Notes under the pieces: generated by a model
Seen by the model: only the letters and a program-made list of their open reading frames with translations
Told to the model about the DNA's origin: nothing
Databases searched by the model: none
Part shown: piece after piece, positions 7,958 through 14,850 of the stretch
Layout: each line of letters begins with the position of its first letter
Numbering within the stretch: position 1 is the stretch's first letter
Translations under genes and position numbers: made by a program
Origin: an uncultured Prevotella sp.
GTDB lineage: Bacteria; Bacteroidota; Bacteroidia; Bacteroidales; Bacteroidaceae
Assembly (NCBI GenBank): GCA_900557255.1
Contig: USSA01000017.1
Span: forward strand, 1 to 32,279
Length of the DNA stretch: 32,279 bases
Direction of reading: 5' to 3'

Positions 7958-9085
7958 TTACTTGGCTCCGAGGTCTGCATTCTGTAGATTGAGAACCCAT
8001 CCGTTCACCTTGATTCTAGCATCCATGTGGTAGTCGGAACCTGGACTTGGAACGTAGAATACGAGGGTGTAGTGATCCTGGCGGTCGAGGTATTCCTGAT
8101 CCTCCCAGCCCTTGTCGGTGCGCTCGCCGCAGAGAGCGAGGAACCATGGCAGTGAGTGGTTGAAGATTACCTTGCCTGTGCGCTTGTCGGTGATTACGAT
8201 TCGCTTGTCGTCGTACTCCGTGCTTTCGGTGTTGCGGGTGCTTACATCGTCCTTGCGCTCAAACATTCTGGAAGAAGACAGGTCGTAAACCAGAGCCTTG
8301 TCGATTTCTTCACCCTCTACCTGGGTATTGCCGCTGGAGTTAACCACCAGTTTCTCGTTGTAAGGTACGTAGGTAATCGGCTTGTTCTGTTCTACGCCGT
8401 TTTCATCCTTTGCCTTGTCGCCCTTGTAGTCGAGGAGAGCAGCTGATCCCTTGATTCTTACGTCGAAGTTTTCTGCCACGAATCCCTCTTGGTCGTTATC
8501 GTAAGGAAGCATGACGATGCGGTAGGTCTTGGTACATTTCATCAGACTCAGGTTGCCGGATGTGTCCTTGTTTCCCTTGAAGTCGAGAGATGTCTGGGCT
8601 GTGTAGAGAGCGGTGAACTTCTTGTTGTTGACAGAAGCCTCTCCGTCTTTCTTTCCCATTTCCTCCTGCAGGTCGTTGATGGTAGAAACACCTGGTGTGA
8701 GTTGGGTGAAGCTAAACTCCATCTCGTCGTCACCGTCGGCTCTGCTACCTGTTGGTGTCTTGTCACGAGCCAGGCAGACGAAGGTATATTTACCTTCCTG
8801 TAAGTCTGTGATGTCCATGCTGTGACCCGTTTCGAATTTGTCGGCAGACTGCGTATAGGTATCGAAGTATTTACCGTTTTTATCGAAAACATAGACGTTG
8901 AGGTTTTTCACTTCCTGGGAAAAAGCATCAGCGTTCTCAATATTATATGTATAATCGAACTTGAGCGACACCTTGTGCGCAGGACAATTCGTCAAATCGT
9001 CTTTCATACATGATGAAAGCGATGAGAGTGCGATGGCTGAGATACAAACCACTTTGCAACCGTTTTTGATGATGAAATGTTTCAT
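7958..9085 (-). CDS. Mfa2/FimB-like fimbrial anchor lipoprotein
   Basis: A 375-residue lipoprotein (Cys26 in SSLSSC). The start of the mature protein, CMKDDLTNCPAHKVSLKFDY, has the C...CP...V.L.F pattern of the Mfa2/FimB anchor family (PF08842). NLNVYVFDKNGKYFDTY and HSMDITDLQEGKYTFVCLA fit the first beta-sandwich domain of that family, and RIKVNGWVLNLQNADLG the last strand. Anchors of this family stay in the outer membrane by their lipid and end fibre growth at the cell. The N-terminal region has no Arg cleavage site like those of the other five lipoproteins, as expected for a subunit that is not processed. The gene lies directly after the major subunit, as mfa2 does in P. gingivalis, but is separated from it by an unusually structured 297-bp gap. 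Confidence 0.88.
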   Translation of the reverse strand: MKHFIIKNGCKVVCISAIALSSLSSCMKDDLTNCPAHKVSLKFDYTYNIENADAFSQEVKNLNVYVFDKNGKYFDTYTQSADKFETGHSMDITDLQEGKYTFVCLARDKTPTGSRADGDDEMEFSFTQLTPGVSTINDLQEEMGKKDGEASVNNKKFTALYTAQTSLDFKGNKDTSGNLSLMKCTKTYRIVMLPYDNDQEGFVAENFDVRIKGSAALLDYKGDKAKDENGVEQNKPITYVPYNEKLVVNSSGNTQVEGEEIDKALVYDLSSSRMFERKDDVSTRNTESTEYDDKRIVITDKRTGKVIFNHSLPWFLALCGERTDKGWEDQEYLDRQDHYTLVFYVPSPGSDYHMDARIKVNGWVLNLQNADLGAK

Positions 9086-9106
9086 ATCGTTTGTATTTTA
9101 TTAATT

Positions 9107-9118
9107 CTTTTACTTATA
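9107..9118 (-). promoter_or_regulatory. ATAAGTAAA leader element
   Basis: TATAAGTAAAAG on the coding strand, 21 bases upstream of the anchor gene ATG. Same element as at 7855, 10919, 11080, 12551 and 13231. Confidence 0.5.
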
Positions 9119-9125
9119 TCTAGTG

Positions 9126-9336
9126 TGCCGTGGGGCGTAAGAAGTGGGGTAGCCTTCGGCATCCTTTTTTTCTTGTTGAGTGGTGCTGATTCAGCACGAT
9201 AGGGGTTCCCGCCATCTGTTGGCGGCAATATCATCTTTTTCTTTTTTTTATCTCCCGGAGGCGGGGTAGCCCCCGGGAGATTGAGAGTATTGTTGTTTCA
9301 AGAATTATCTTGAGAGCGGGGGATGGGTGCATCCCC
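9126..9336 (-). other. Hairpin-rich intergenic spacer between major subunit and anchor
   Basis: This stretch holds at least five potential hairpins. From the major-subunit side: GGGGATG/CATCCCC (9319-9336, loop GGTG); TCTCCCGG/CCGGGAGA (9251-9280) with an inner GGGG/CCC pairing; CCGCCA/TGGCGG (9209-9225); GTGCTGA/TCAGCAC (9183-9197); and a nested TGCCG/CGGCA with GAAG/CTTC (9126-9161). None is followed by a T-run on the transcribed strand, so they are unlikely to be simple terminators. The likely role, inferred, is to lower anchor expression relative to the abundant shaft subunit by processing, 3'-end protection or attenuation. Confidence 0.6.
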
Positions 9337-9382
9337 GGATCATTCATTTTTTCTGTTCTGCGATTAAGCGAAGTGATTGGGA

Positions 9383-10915
9383 TTAGTCACCCAGCTCTAC
9401 GTTCTGTGTATTGAGAACCCAAGGGTTAACAGTTACAGTTACGTCGAGGTAGAACAAACCGTTCTTGTCAATTTCACCGTTAGGAACCTGTGCTCCTACG
9501 TTGAAGATCTTGTTAACCTTCAAGCGGTAAATAGTGTTACGCTGGATAACGTTCTTGTCCAATTGGTTATCTTTAATAACCTGCTTGTAGTATGTCTTAC
9601 CCTCGTTGAACACCTCGATGCCATACTTTGCACGGAATTCTGACAACTTGGTCTCTACATCCTTTGCACCTTCAACTTCCTTTGCCTTTTCCAATTCACT
9701 CTTCAACTGTGCAGCTGTCTTACCCTCGAAGAGACCTGCTACATCTTCGTAAGCCTTCATAATCTGCTCAAAGCTTGTATAGATAACGTTGTTGTAACGA
9801 TAGAATGTACCATCTGTACAGTCTGCTTTTCCTTCGAACTTATTTCCATCCAAAGTAACCTTGTACTCGAAGTACATTGCTGTTGCTTCATCCTTGTTGT
9901 TCTCAAAGATATAATCATTAGTTGCACCATTCAAAGCCTTGAAGCCACCATCCTTGAGCAAATACTTCTCACCGAATGCGTCCTTTGTCTGAGACAATTT
10001 TGCGTCTGTAGGAATTGCAAGACTCCAAACGTTATTTGCTACATTCCAATTCTGCATAACGTATGTCTTGTTTGTAACGTTAGAGAGTGCATAGCGAACC
10101 AATTCTATCTTAGAAACCTTTTTCTTTGCATCGTCAATTGCATTCTTCAATGCCTGTGAAGCGTTTGCTGGGTATTCGCCCAAAAGTGCTTCTGTACTAG
10201 TAGGAACATCAACGCGAGCTGTTACACGCTCAATCTTGATTGCGCTTTCTACGTTATTGTACATAACCTTTGCAGGGGTGGTCTCAACCTTGTTGGCATC
10301 AGTGAATGTGACAGTATAGCCATTACCATTGGTTGTTGCATCATTCTGGTTGAACATGGAGAAGTCGTTGTCTGTATCACATGGCTTAGCAAAAGCTGAT
10401 GTTGATGTGAATGTCTGTGTAATGCCAGTTGTAGTAAACACGCCTGTCTTGCTGGTACCTGTTGTGATAGTAAACGGCTCTACTGTATACATATTGGTTG
10501 AACCAGCCTTGAAATATACTTTATAGGTAGCACCTGCAGCTACATTTTCTACCTCAATCTTAAGTGTAGTCTTACCATCCTTCTGAGAACCAGTCTGGTC
10601 CTTGATAGCTCCTGTCCAATCCTGACCGGTCAGAGTCTTGCTAAATACAACGGCTCCATTTGTATCAACCAAGTAGAAAGTACCATTCTTAACTGCTGCT
10701 TCTGCTGCGGTAGCATCCTCTGTAGGTATTGGATTTTCAATAGAGGTTCTTGTACCATTGCTAGTAGGAGTCTGTACGGCCAATGTCATATAGAAACCTT
10801 TCACCTGTGACTGGTTGCCTGCGCCACCTGTCAAATCATCATTACTGCTGCAGCTTGAGAAAGATAACGCTGCTGCTGATACCAAGCTCATAACGAGCAA
10901 ATTCATTTTCTTCAT
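9383..10915 (-). CDS. Mfa1-like major fimbrillin (shaft subunit)
   Basis: A 510-residue lipoprotein: signal peptide with Cys22 (SFSSC), candidate Arg processing site at Arg56 (SNGTR|TSI). Residues about 38-200 look like the N-terminal transthyretin-like pilin domain. The C-terminal block NTIYRLKVNKI (460-470) followed by LDVTVTVNPWVLNTQNVELG (about 490-509) is the hallmark of the Mfa1-type fimbrillin C-terminus. In P. gingivalis, removal of the N-terminal strand by an Arg-specific protease opens a groove that accepts the C-terminal strand of the next subunit. The ATG is three bases after the element ATAAGTAAAAG (10919-10929), and a second copy lies at 11080. Strong hairpins after the stop codon could stabilise this message. 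Shaft role is inferred from family and position just before the anchor. Confidence 0.85.
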   Translation of the reverse strand: MKKMNLLVMSLVSAAALSFSSCSSNDDLTGGAGNQSQVKGFYMTLAVQTPTSNGTRTSIENPIPTEDATAAEAAVKNGTFYLVDTNGAVVFSKTLTGQDWTGAIKDQTGSQKDGKTTLKIEVENVAAGATYKVYFKAGSTNMYTVEPFTITTGTSKTGVFTTTGITQTFTSTSAFAKPCDTDNDFSMFNQNDATTNGNGYTVTFTDANKVETTPAKVMYNNVESAIKIERVTARVDVPTSTEALLGEYPANASQALKNAIDDAKKKVSKIELVRYALSNVTNKTYVMQNWNVANNVWSLAIPTDAKLSQTKDAFGEKYLLKDGGFKALNGATNDYIFENNKDEATAMYFEYKVTLDGNKFEGKADCTDGTFYRYNNVIYTSFEQIMKAYEDVAGLFEGKTAAQLKSELEKAKEVEGAKDVETKLSEFRAKYGIEVFNEGKTYYKQVIKDNQLDKNVIQRNTIYRLKVNKIFNVGAQVPNGEIDKNGLFYLDVTVTVNPWVLNTQNVELGD

Positions 10916-10918
10916 AAT

Positions 10919-10929
10919 CTTTTACTTAT
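10919..10929 (-). promoter_or_regulatory. ATAAGTAAA leader element of the major subunit
   Basis: ATAAGTAAAAG on the coding strand, three bases before the ATG of the major fimbrillin. It is the downstream one of two copies in this 190-bp gap; the other is at 11080-11091. The gap 10930-11079 otherwise holds an AT-rich stretch and no clear -33/-7 promoter pair. Confidence 0.5.
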
Positions 10930-11079
10930 TAATTATTATACAAATTTTTTAGTTTGAGTTGCGAAATGGACGAGTCTCTCAGACCTCATCACAGTCTTCG
11001 CCCGGGGTAATCAAATACTATTCTTTCTTTTCCAGTTCTTAAATTATTTTTTTTGTTTATATTATTATTAATGTTTATT

Positions 11080-11091
11080 CTTTTACTTATA
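11080..11091 (-). promoter_or_regulatory. ATAAGTAAA element after the DUF3868 gene
   Basis: TATAAGTAAAAG on the coding strand, 14 bases beyond the stop codon of the DUF3868 gene and about 165 bases before the major-subunit ATG. This copy is not next to a start codon, so a simple ribosome-binding explanation does not cover it. Confidence 0.5.
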
Positions 11092-11105
11092 CTTCATGTT
11101 CATTC

Positions 11106-12542
11106 TTACTCCACAATCTTGTTCACCTTGTCGAGATTCTCCTGAGCACCCTTCAAACCTCCGGCTACCGCCTTCTGGAAGTACTGCTTGGCTGCTACGT
11201 AATCCTCATTAAGAACAGCGAGACAACCACGGGTGTTATCTACTTCGGTACCAGTGCCAGCCTTCTTGAGGTATTTCTCTGCGCGCACCTTGTCGCCTCT
11301 CTCGATGGCAGCAATAGCTGCATTCAGGTTAGCGAGTTTATCTTCTGGGAACATCTTGACAGCGGTATCGAATACATTGTTGTATTCCTCGCTTCCCTTC
11401 GGATAACTGTTTGCTACCATATACATCTCCTGAAGAGAGAGCTTCTGTGGGCGTGTATTCATCACTTTGCGTGCCTCCTCGAGGTTGAATGCCTTCACGT
11501 CGTACTCTATGGTGTAATCAGTGCGGCGCAAGCCTGGCCAAACCTTGTCAACGAGGAACCGGAATGCCTCACCAGCCTTGGCTGCGAGCGTCTGTTCTTT
11601 CTGGTCAGGAGTCAGATTGCTGTTGATAATTTTGAGAACAGCTTCCTTCTGAGGAATGTTGTGACTCTTGATGTATTCCAGTGTTCCTTCCCAATCCTCA
11701 GCTGTAGATTCTACCTTGAAGAGCTTCTTGTCGATAGGGTAGGTCTTCAACAGATGGTTGTAGAGAGCCTGGGTACGGTTGCGAGACAGCTTGTCGTTGT
11801 TGGCATAGTTGCCGTCAGGAGAAGCATAACCGTGGAGGGTAATGGAAGTAATGGTTACGTCCGGGTCGTTCTTTACGAGATCGAGCGTCTTCTTGATGGT
11901 AGCCAGCTCATTGCTGTTGTTACCCAATTCCTTCACGATATCCCACTTGTTGATGCGGAAGTTGAGTCTTGCTGAACCATTTTCCTGTCTTACCTTCACA
12001 ACCTCTGCCTTAGGTTCTCTATAAGCCTGATAGAGCTGCAGAGGAGTAGTGAGTGCCTCTGTGTTATTGGTGAGCAGGTTTTCTGCCAACAGTTTCTGGT
12101 TGCATCCGCAGGCATCATTGCTAATGGCGAAGTTGGAGTTCTTCATCCATTCGCGGTAAGGGGTAGTGTAAGCGTATCTGAGCGTCTGCGACTTCTTGTT
12201 TTCACGCTTTGCTACGATGAGTGGATTTTCTGTAGCAGTTTTCCCGGTACGCTCATAGTAAACGAATCTCTTTCTTCCCATCACCTCCACAGCCGGGAGT
12301 TTGAGCGTATCCTCACCCTTATATAAAATAGGTGTAAAGATGAGGCCCTTGTTGCTTGCCAGTTTCACGTCATCCAGATTGAGGTCCATATAGACGTTCA
12401 CCTTATTGCCTTTCTTCTTGATTTCCTTATTCAGGATTTTCATATCCTTGGCAGCCTGTTCTTGTGCGATAGCATGAGTGCTAAACAAAATGCTCATGGC
12501 GACGGCTCCAAGTGTTCCAGTTAAATTCTTATATGTGTTCAT
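11106..12542 (-). CDS. DUF3868 and OmpA-like domain protein of fimbrial operon
   Basis: A 478-residue exported protein; signal peptide ends near ILFSTHAIAQ. The N-terminal half (about 30-170) fits DUF3868, found next to DUF3575 and fimbrillin genes in Bacteroidales: it begins with beta strands (VNVYMDLNLDDVKL) and has an FVYYER motif. ITLHGYASPDGNYANNDKLS followed by NRTQALYNHLL (about 237-268) is OmpA-like, the pattern that binds peptidoglycan in OmpA proteins. The C-terminal 110 residues resemble TPR-type helices (NLNAAIAAIERGDKVRAEKY, GCLAVLNEDYVAAKQYFQKA). It may connect the outer-membrane assembly site to the cell wall. It lies 41 bp downstream of the DUF3575 gene and upstream of the major subunit. 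Role in fimbria assembly is inferred from context. Confidence 0.82.
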   Translation of the reverse strand: MNTYKNLTGTLGAVAMSILFSTHAIAQEQAAKDMKILNKEIKKKGNKVNVYMDLNLDDVKLASNKGLIFTPILYKGEDTLKLPAVEVMGRKRFVYYERTGKTATENPLIVAKRENKKSQTLRYAYTTPYREWMKNSNFAISNDACGCNQKLLAENLLTNNTEALTTPLQLYQAYREPKAEVVKVRQENGSARLNFRINKWDIVKELGNNSNELATIKKTLDLVKNDPDVTITSITLHGYASPDGNYANNDKLSRNRTQALYNHLLKTYPIDKKLFKVESTAEDWEGTLEYIKSHNIPQKEAVLKIINSNLTPDQKEQTLAAKAGEAFRFLVDKVWPGLRRTDYTIEYDVKAFNLEEARKVMNTRPQKLSLQEMYMVANSYPKGSEEYNNVFDTAVKMFPEDKLANLNAAIAAIERGDKVRAEKYLKKAGTGTEVDNTRGCLAVLNEDYVAAKQYFQKAVAGGLKGAQENLDKVNKIVE

Positions 12543-12550
12543 AATCTTCA

Positions 12551-12561
12551 GTTTTACTTAT
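12551..12561 (-). promoter_or_regulatory. ATAAGTAAA leader element (variant)
   Basis: ATAAGTAAAAC on the coding strand, eight bases upstream of the DUF3868 gene ATG. One terminal base differs from the other copies. Confidence 0.45.
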
Positions 12562-12583
12562 TAATATAATAATGTATCATGAA

Positions 12584-13168
12584 TTAGAAGACATACACCA
12601 GATTGAGTGCCGCCTTGGTAGGTCCTACGTAGTGATGCGCCTTGTCTTTCTCGAGTCTTTCACCACATTGTGGGCATTCATATTTATCCGATTTCGAATA
12701 AACGTATCCCACTCCGAGTTCTGCCTCGAAGTTCCAATGCTTGGAGAGAGCCCAGGTATAACCGTATGCAACACCTGCACCTACGAACCAACCTTCGTAT
12801 CTGTAATCTTTCAATTTGGAGAAGTCGGTACCGAGGAACTTGAAGTCAAGATCTACGTTACCTATGTTATGAGAACCTCCCAGGGCGTGGAAGCCGATGA
12901 AGGAGCCCATCATCTTATTGCAGAACCAGTATCTAGCTTCTGGTTGAACAAGCCAGTGCTGCCACTTCTTGTTCTTGGAAAATGTCCAAGGGTTGTAGTT
13001 GCCAGATACATCCAAGGTCCATTTTGGGGAAAGGCCGAATTCGAAGCCAAGGTTCATGGTGCTTGTAGCATCATAAAGGAGATTCGTCTTCAAGGCCACC
13101 TTCTGAGCGACGGCCGGGCAGATGAAGCTGCCTACAGCCAGTAGCGCAATTAAAATCCTTCTGTTCAT
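12584..13168 (-). CDS. DUF3575 outer-membrane beta-barrel-like protein, first gene of fimbrial operon
   Basis: A 194-residue exported protein with a cleavable signal peptide (ending near PAVAQ). VALKTNLLYDATSTMNLGFE at the mature N-terminus, HWLVQPEARYWF in the middle, and the ending with a terminal Phe (LNLVYVF) are typical of DUF3575. Alternating aromatic strands and the C-terminal Phe suggest a small outer-membrane beta-barrel. A CxxC pair (YECPQCGERL, about residues 163-172) precedes HHYVGPTKAA near the C-terminus; I recall this as a family trait. As first gene it has a leader of roughly 270 nt from the predicted promoter. It could help pass fimbrial proteins through the outer membrane or act with the DUF3868 protein; no enzymatic motif is visible. 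Confidence 0.85.
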   Translation of the reverse strand: MNRRILIALLAVGSFICPAVAQKVALKTNLLYDATSTMNLGFEFGLSPKWTLDVSGNYNPWTFSKNKKWQHWLVQPEARYWFCNKMMGSFIGFHALGGSHNIGNVDLDFKFLGTDFSKLKDYRYEGWFVGAGVAYGYTWALSKHWNFEAELGVGYVYSKSDKYECPQCGERLEKDKAHHYVGPTKAALNLVYVF

Positions 13169-13230
13169 ACTTAAAATCTTTTAATGATTTAAGAATGACA
13201 AATGGTCTCTCTAAAGAAACGCATCATCAT

Positions 13231-13253
13231 CTTTTACTTATACTTATACTTAT
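13231..13253 (-). promoter_or_regulatory. ATAAGTAAA element with tandem ATAAGT repeats in the operon leader
   Basis: On the coding strand three consecutive ATAAGT hexamers (13236-13253) run into AAAAG (13231-13235). This is the most elaborate copy of the element in the window. It lies in the 5' leader, 62 bases before the DUF3575 start codon. Confidence 0.5.
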
Positions 13254-13443
13254 TTTTATTCTTGTTATCAATAGGTTTTGAACTAGACTTCATTTATTAA
13301 AGAATAGTTAGCCTATCATTTACTCATCTTCTATTCATCATCTTTTTTATCATCTATTCCTCAGTTCTTAGATGCCTGTTGGCAACTTTGGGGTTTGTTA
13401 GGAAGCTCGGGCTTGAAAACCGCGAACTTTGTTTTTACGGTTG

Positions 13444-13475
13444 CAAAGATAATGGCTTTTCCGATTGCTGCCAAG
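13444..13475 (-). promoter_or_regulatory. Predicted promoter of the fimbrial operon
   Basis: On the minus strand: CTTG (13472-13475), 20-nt spacer, TATCTTTG (13444-13451). The -7 box is a perfect TAnnTTTG and the -33 box is one base off TTTG. Transcription would begin near 13435, giving a leader of roughly 270 nt before the first fimbrial gene. The leader holds tandem ATAAGT repeats and no other gene. Confidence 0.6.
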
Positions 13476-13597
13476 AAAAATGCGCCTAAAAATGCTGATA
13501 CCGAATAAAAACCGCATAAATGAAACACTGAAAAACCCTGAAAAGTCCTTTTTCTTCTATATTTTTTGCCTTTTCGGCCACTTTTTTGCCTACTTTC

Positions 13598-13628
13598 TTA
13601 GTTTTTTCATTTTTTAGTTGTAATTTTG
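13598..13628 (+). promoter_or_regulatory. Predicted promoter of the LuxR-type regulator
   Basis: TTAG (13598-13601), a 19-nt spacer and TAATTTTG (13621-13628). The -7 box is a perfect TAnnTTTG match and the -33 box is weak. The start would be near 13635, about 135 bases before the ATG. It is back-to-back with the fimbrial promoter, with roughly 120-150 bp between them available for operators. Confidence 0.5.
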
Positions 13629-13726
13629 CAACAGCGAAGAATAAGTTAGTAAATTACAAAAGATAATCAGACTCAGAGGTCCTGAAAGGTATGCAGAGTG
13701 CCCCAAACGGACAAGAAACGATTATA

Positions 13727-13764
13727 TATAAGTAAAGACGACTATTTAAATTATAAGTAAAAAG
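13727..13764 (+). promoter_or_regulatory. Two ATAAGTAAA elements in the regulator leader
   Basis: TATAAGTAAAG (13727-13737) and TATAAGTAAAAAG (13752-13764) lie 25 bp apart, start to start, in the leader; the second ends six bases before the ATG. They are in the sense orientation, as in the fimbrial genes on the opposite strand. This links the regulator and the operon by a shared sequence. Confidence 0.55.
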
Positions 13765-13770
13765 CAAAAA

Positions 13771-14763
13771 ATGAAAGCTAAGAACAAACTTTGGGAATGG
13801 TGTCTGCGCTTGGAACATCATTTATGCCCTGACTTTTGTGGAGTGGTGGATCGCCGCAGGGTAATCGCCTTCGTCCTCTTGTCGCTGATAGAGATATTCA
13901 TAATTCCCTATCAATTCATTTTATTTTACATAATGGACGCGTGGATTGGCTTTTACTATAACCTGGCTCATACCCTCGCACTGGCGCTGCTGATGTATGT
14001 GGTGCTGAAGCGCAAGGTGGTATTCAAGACAGGCATCTCCCTGCTCTATATCCTTGTATTCGTGAAACTGGCAGTTGACAGTATGTTGTGTCTGCGTTAT
14101 GGTGCCAAACAAGACAACCTCAGTGTAATGAGCAATATCTTTATCATGTTTATTCTCGCCATTACCGCCCAGAGCCAGCAGCTCAACCGAACCACTCTCG
14201 GCTTTGTCGTCGCTCTGCTGCCAGTGGTAGCGGTAGCCCTCTCGCATGCGCAGATCTCCGTGCTGCTCTTCAGCATCAAGGCTGTTCTGGTAGGTTTCCT
14301 GATGATTCTGTATGTATGGATCTATAACCAGGTACCTTTCATCACCAAGGAACTTCGTCAGCCCAAAATTCTGAAGGATGGGGAGAAGAAGGCACTGGAT
14401 ATGCTTGCCGACCTGAAGGAGAATGAGAAGGATATGGCGGTAAATCTGATGAGTCGACTGAGCCCGGAGCAGCAGAAGAATATCCTGGACCGTGCCGCAG
14501 AACAGTTGAAGAACAGTGAGCAGAGCAAGAAGGCTTGGGATCTGGTGTGTATTGACCTCACCAATAGCGAGAGGCAGATTTGCCAAATGGTTTTGGAAGG
14601 TAAGAGCTTGAAGGAAATCTGTATAGAACAGAACAAAAGCGAATCGAATATCACCAGTCAGCGTAGTCATATTCGTAAAAAGCTGAATATGGATAGAAAA
14701 GACGATTTGAGGCGCGAACTTGAGAAACGCTTTTATGAAGCAAGATTCAAAGTAGAATCATAA
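13771..14763 (+). CDS. Membrane-embedded LuxR-type HTH regulator, divergent from fimbrial operon
   Basis: A 330-residue protein with about six hydrophobic segments (roughly 31-54, 57-79, 83-105, 116-133, 141-159, 161-185), then a charged helical linker (about 196-258) and a C-terminal HTH. LTNSERQICQMVLEGKSLKE (263-282) and the segment from ICIEQNKS to IRKKL (about 283-305) match the LuxR/GerE pattern, with a recognition helix near 291-302. No sensor, kinase or receiver domain is seen. A DNA-binding domain tethered to the inner membrane could respond to an envelope signal. The divergent position next to the fimbrial promoter and shared leader elements make it the likely regulator of that operon, and perhaps of itself; this is inference. 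Convergent nnr follows beyond a bidirectional terminator. Confidence 0.82.
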   Translation: MKAKNKLWEWCLRLEHHLCPDFCGVVDRRRVIAFVLLSLIEIFIIPYQFILFYIMDAWIGFYYNLAHTLALALLMYVVLKRKVVFKTGISLLYILVFVKLAVDSMLCLRYGAKQDNLSVMSNIFIMFILAITAQSQQLNRTTLGFVVALLPVVAVALSHAQISVLLFSIKAVLVGFLMILYVWIYNQVPFITKELRQPKILKDGEKKALDMLADLKENEKDMAVNLMSRLSPEQQKNILDRAAEQLKNSEQSKKAWDLVCIDLTNSERQICQMVLEGKSLKEICIEQNKSESNITSQRSHIRKKLNMDRKDDLRRELEKRFYEARFKVES

Positions 14764-14772
14764 TGCAATATT

Positions 14773-14809
14773 AAAAAAGGGTAGGCTTACAAGAGGCATA
14801 CCCTTTTTT
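14773..14809. terminator. Bidirectional intrinsic terminator
   Basis: AAAAAAGGGTA (14773-14783) and TACCCTTTTTT (14799-14809) form an 11-bp stem with a 15-base loop, with A/T runs on both flanks. It serves the regulator gene from the left and nnr from the right. Confidence 0.85.
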
Positions 14810-14850
14810 ATTATTGTAGTTTTTCAAGTTTTGCCATTTTCTTATATTTC

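Noticed and set aside
13324..13353. Nine-codon leader frame (MIKKMMNRR) in the fimbrial 5' leader
   Set aside because: Very short, in an AT-rich region full of chance ATG triplets, with no accompanying attenuator structure.
13380..13475. Invertible (phase-variable) promoter for the fimbrial operon
   Set aside because: Only a 6-bp TTGGCA/TGCCAA pair flanks the promoter. Bacteroidales invertible promoters have longer inverted repeats, and no recombinase gene is nearby.
13921..14670. 249-codon minus-strand frame opposite the LuxR-type regulator
   Set aside because: The plus-strand frame has clear membrane helices and an HTH; the reverse frame is a His/Gln-rich shadow.
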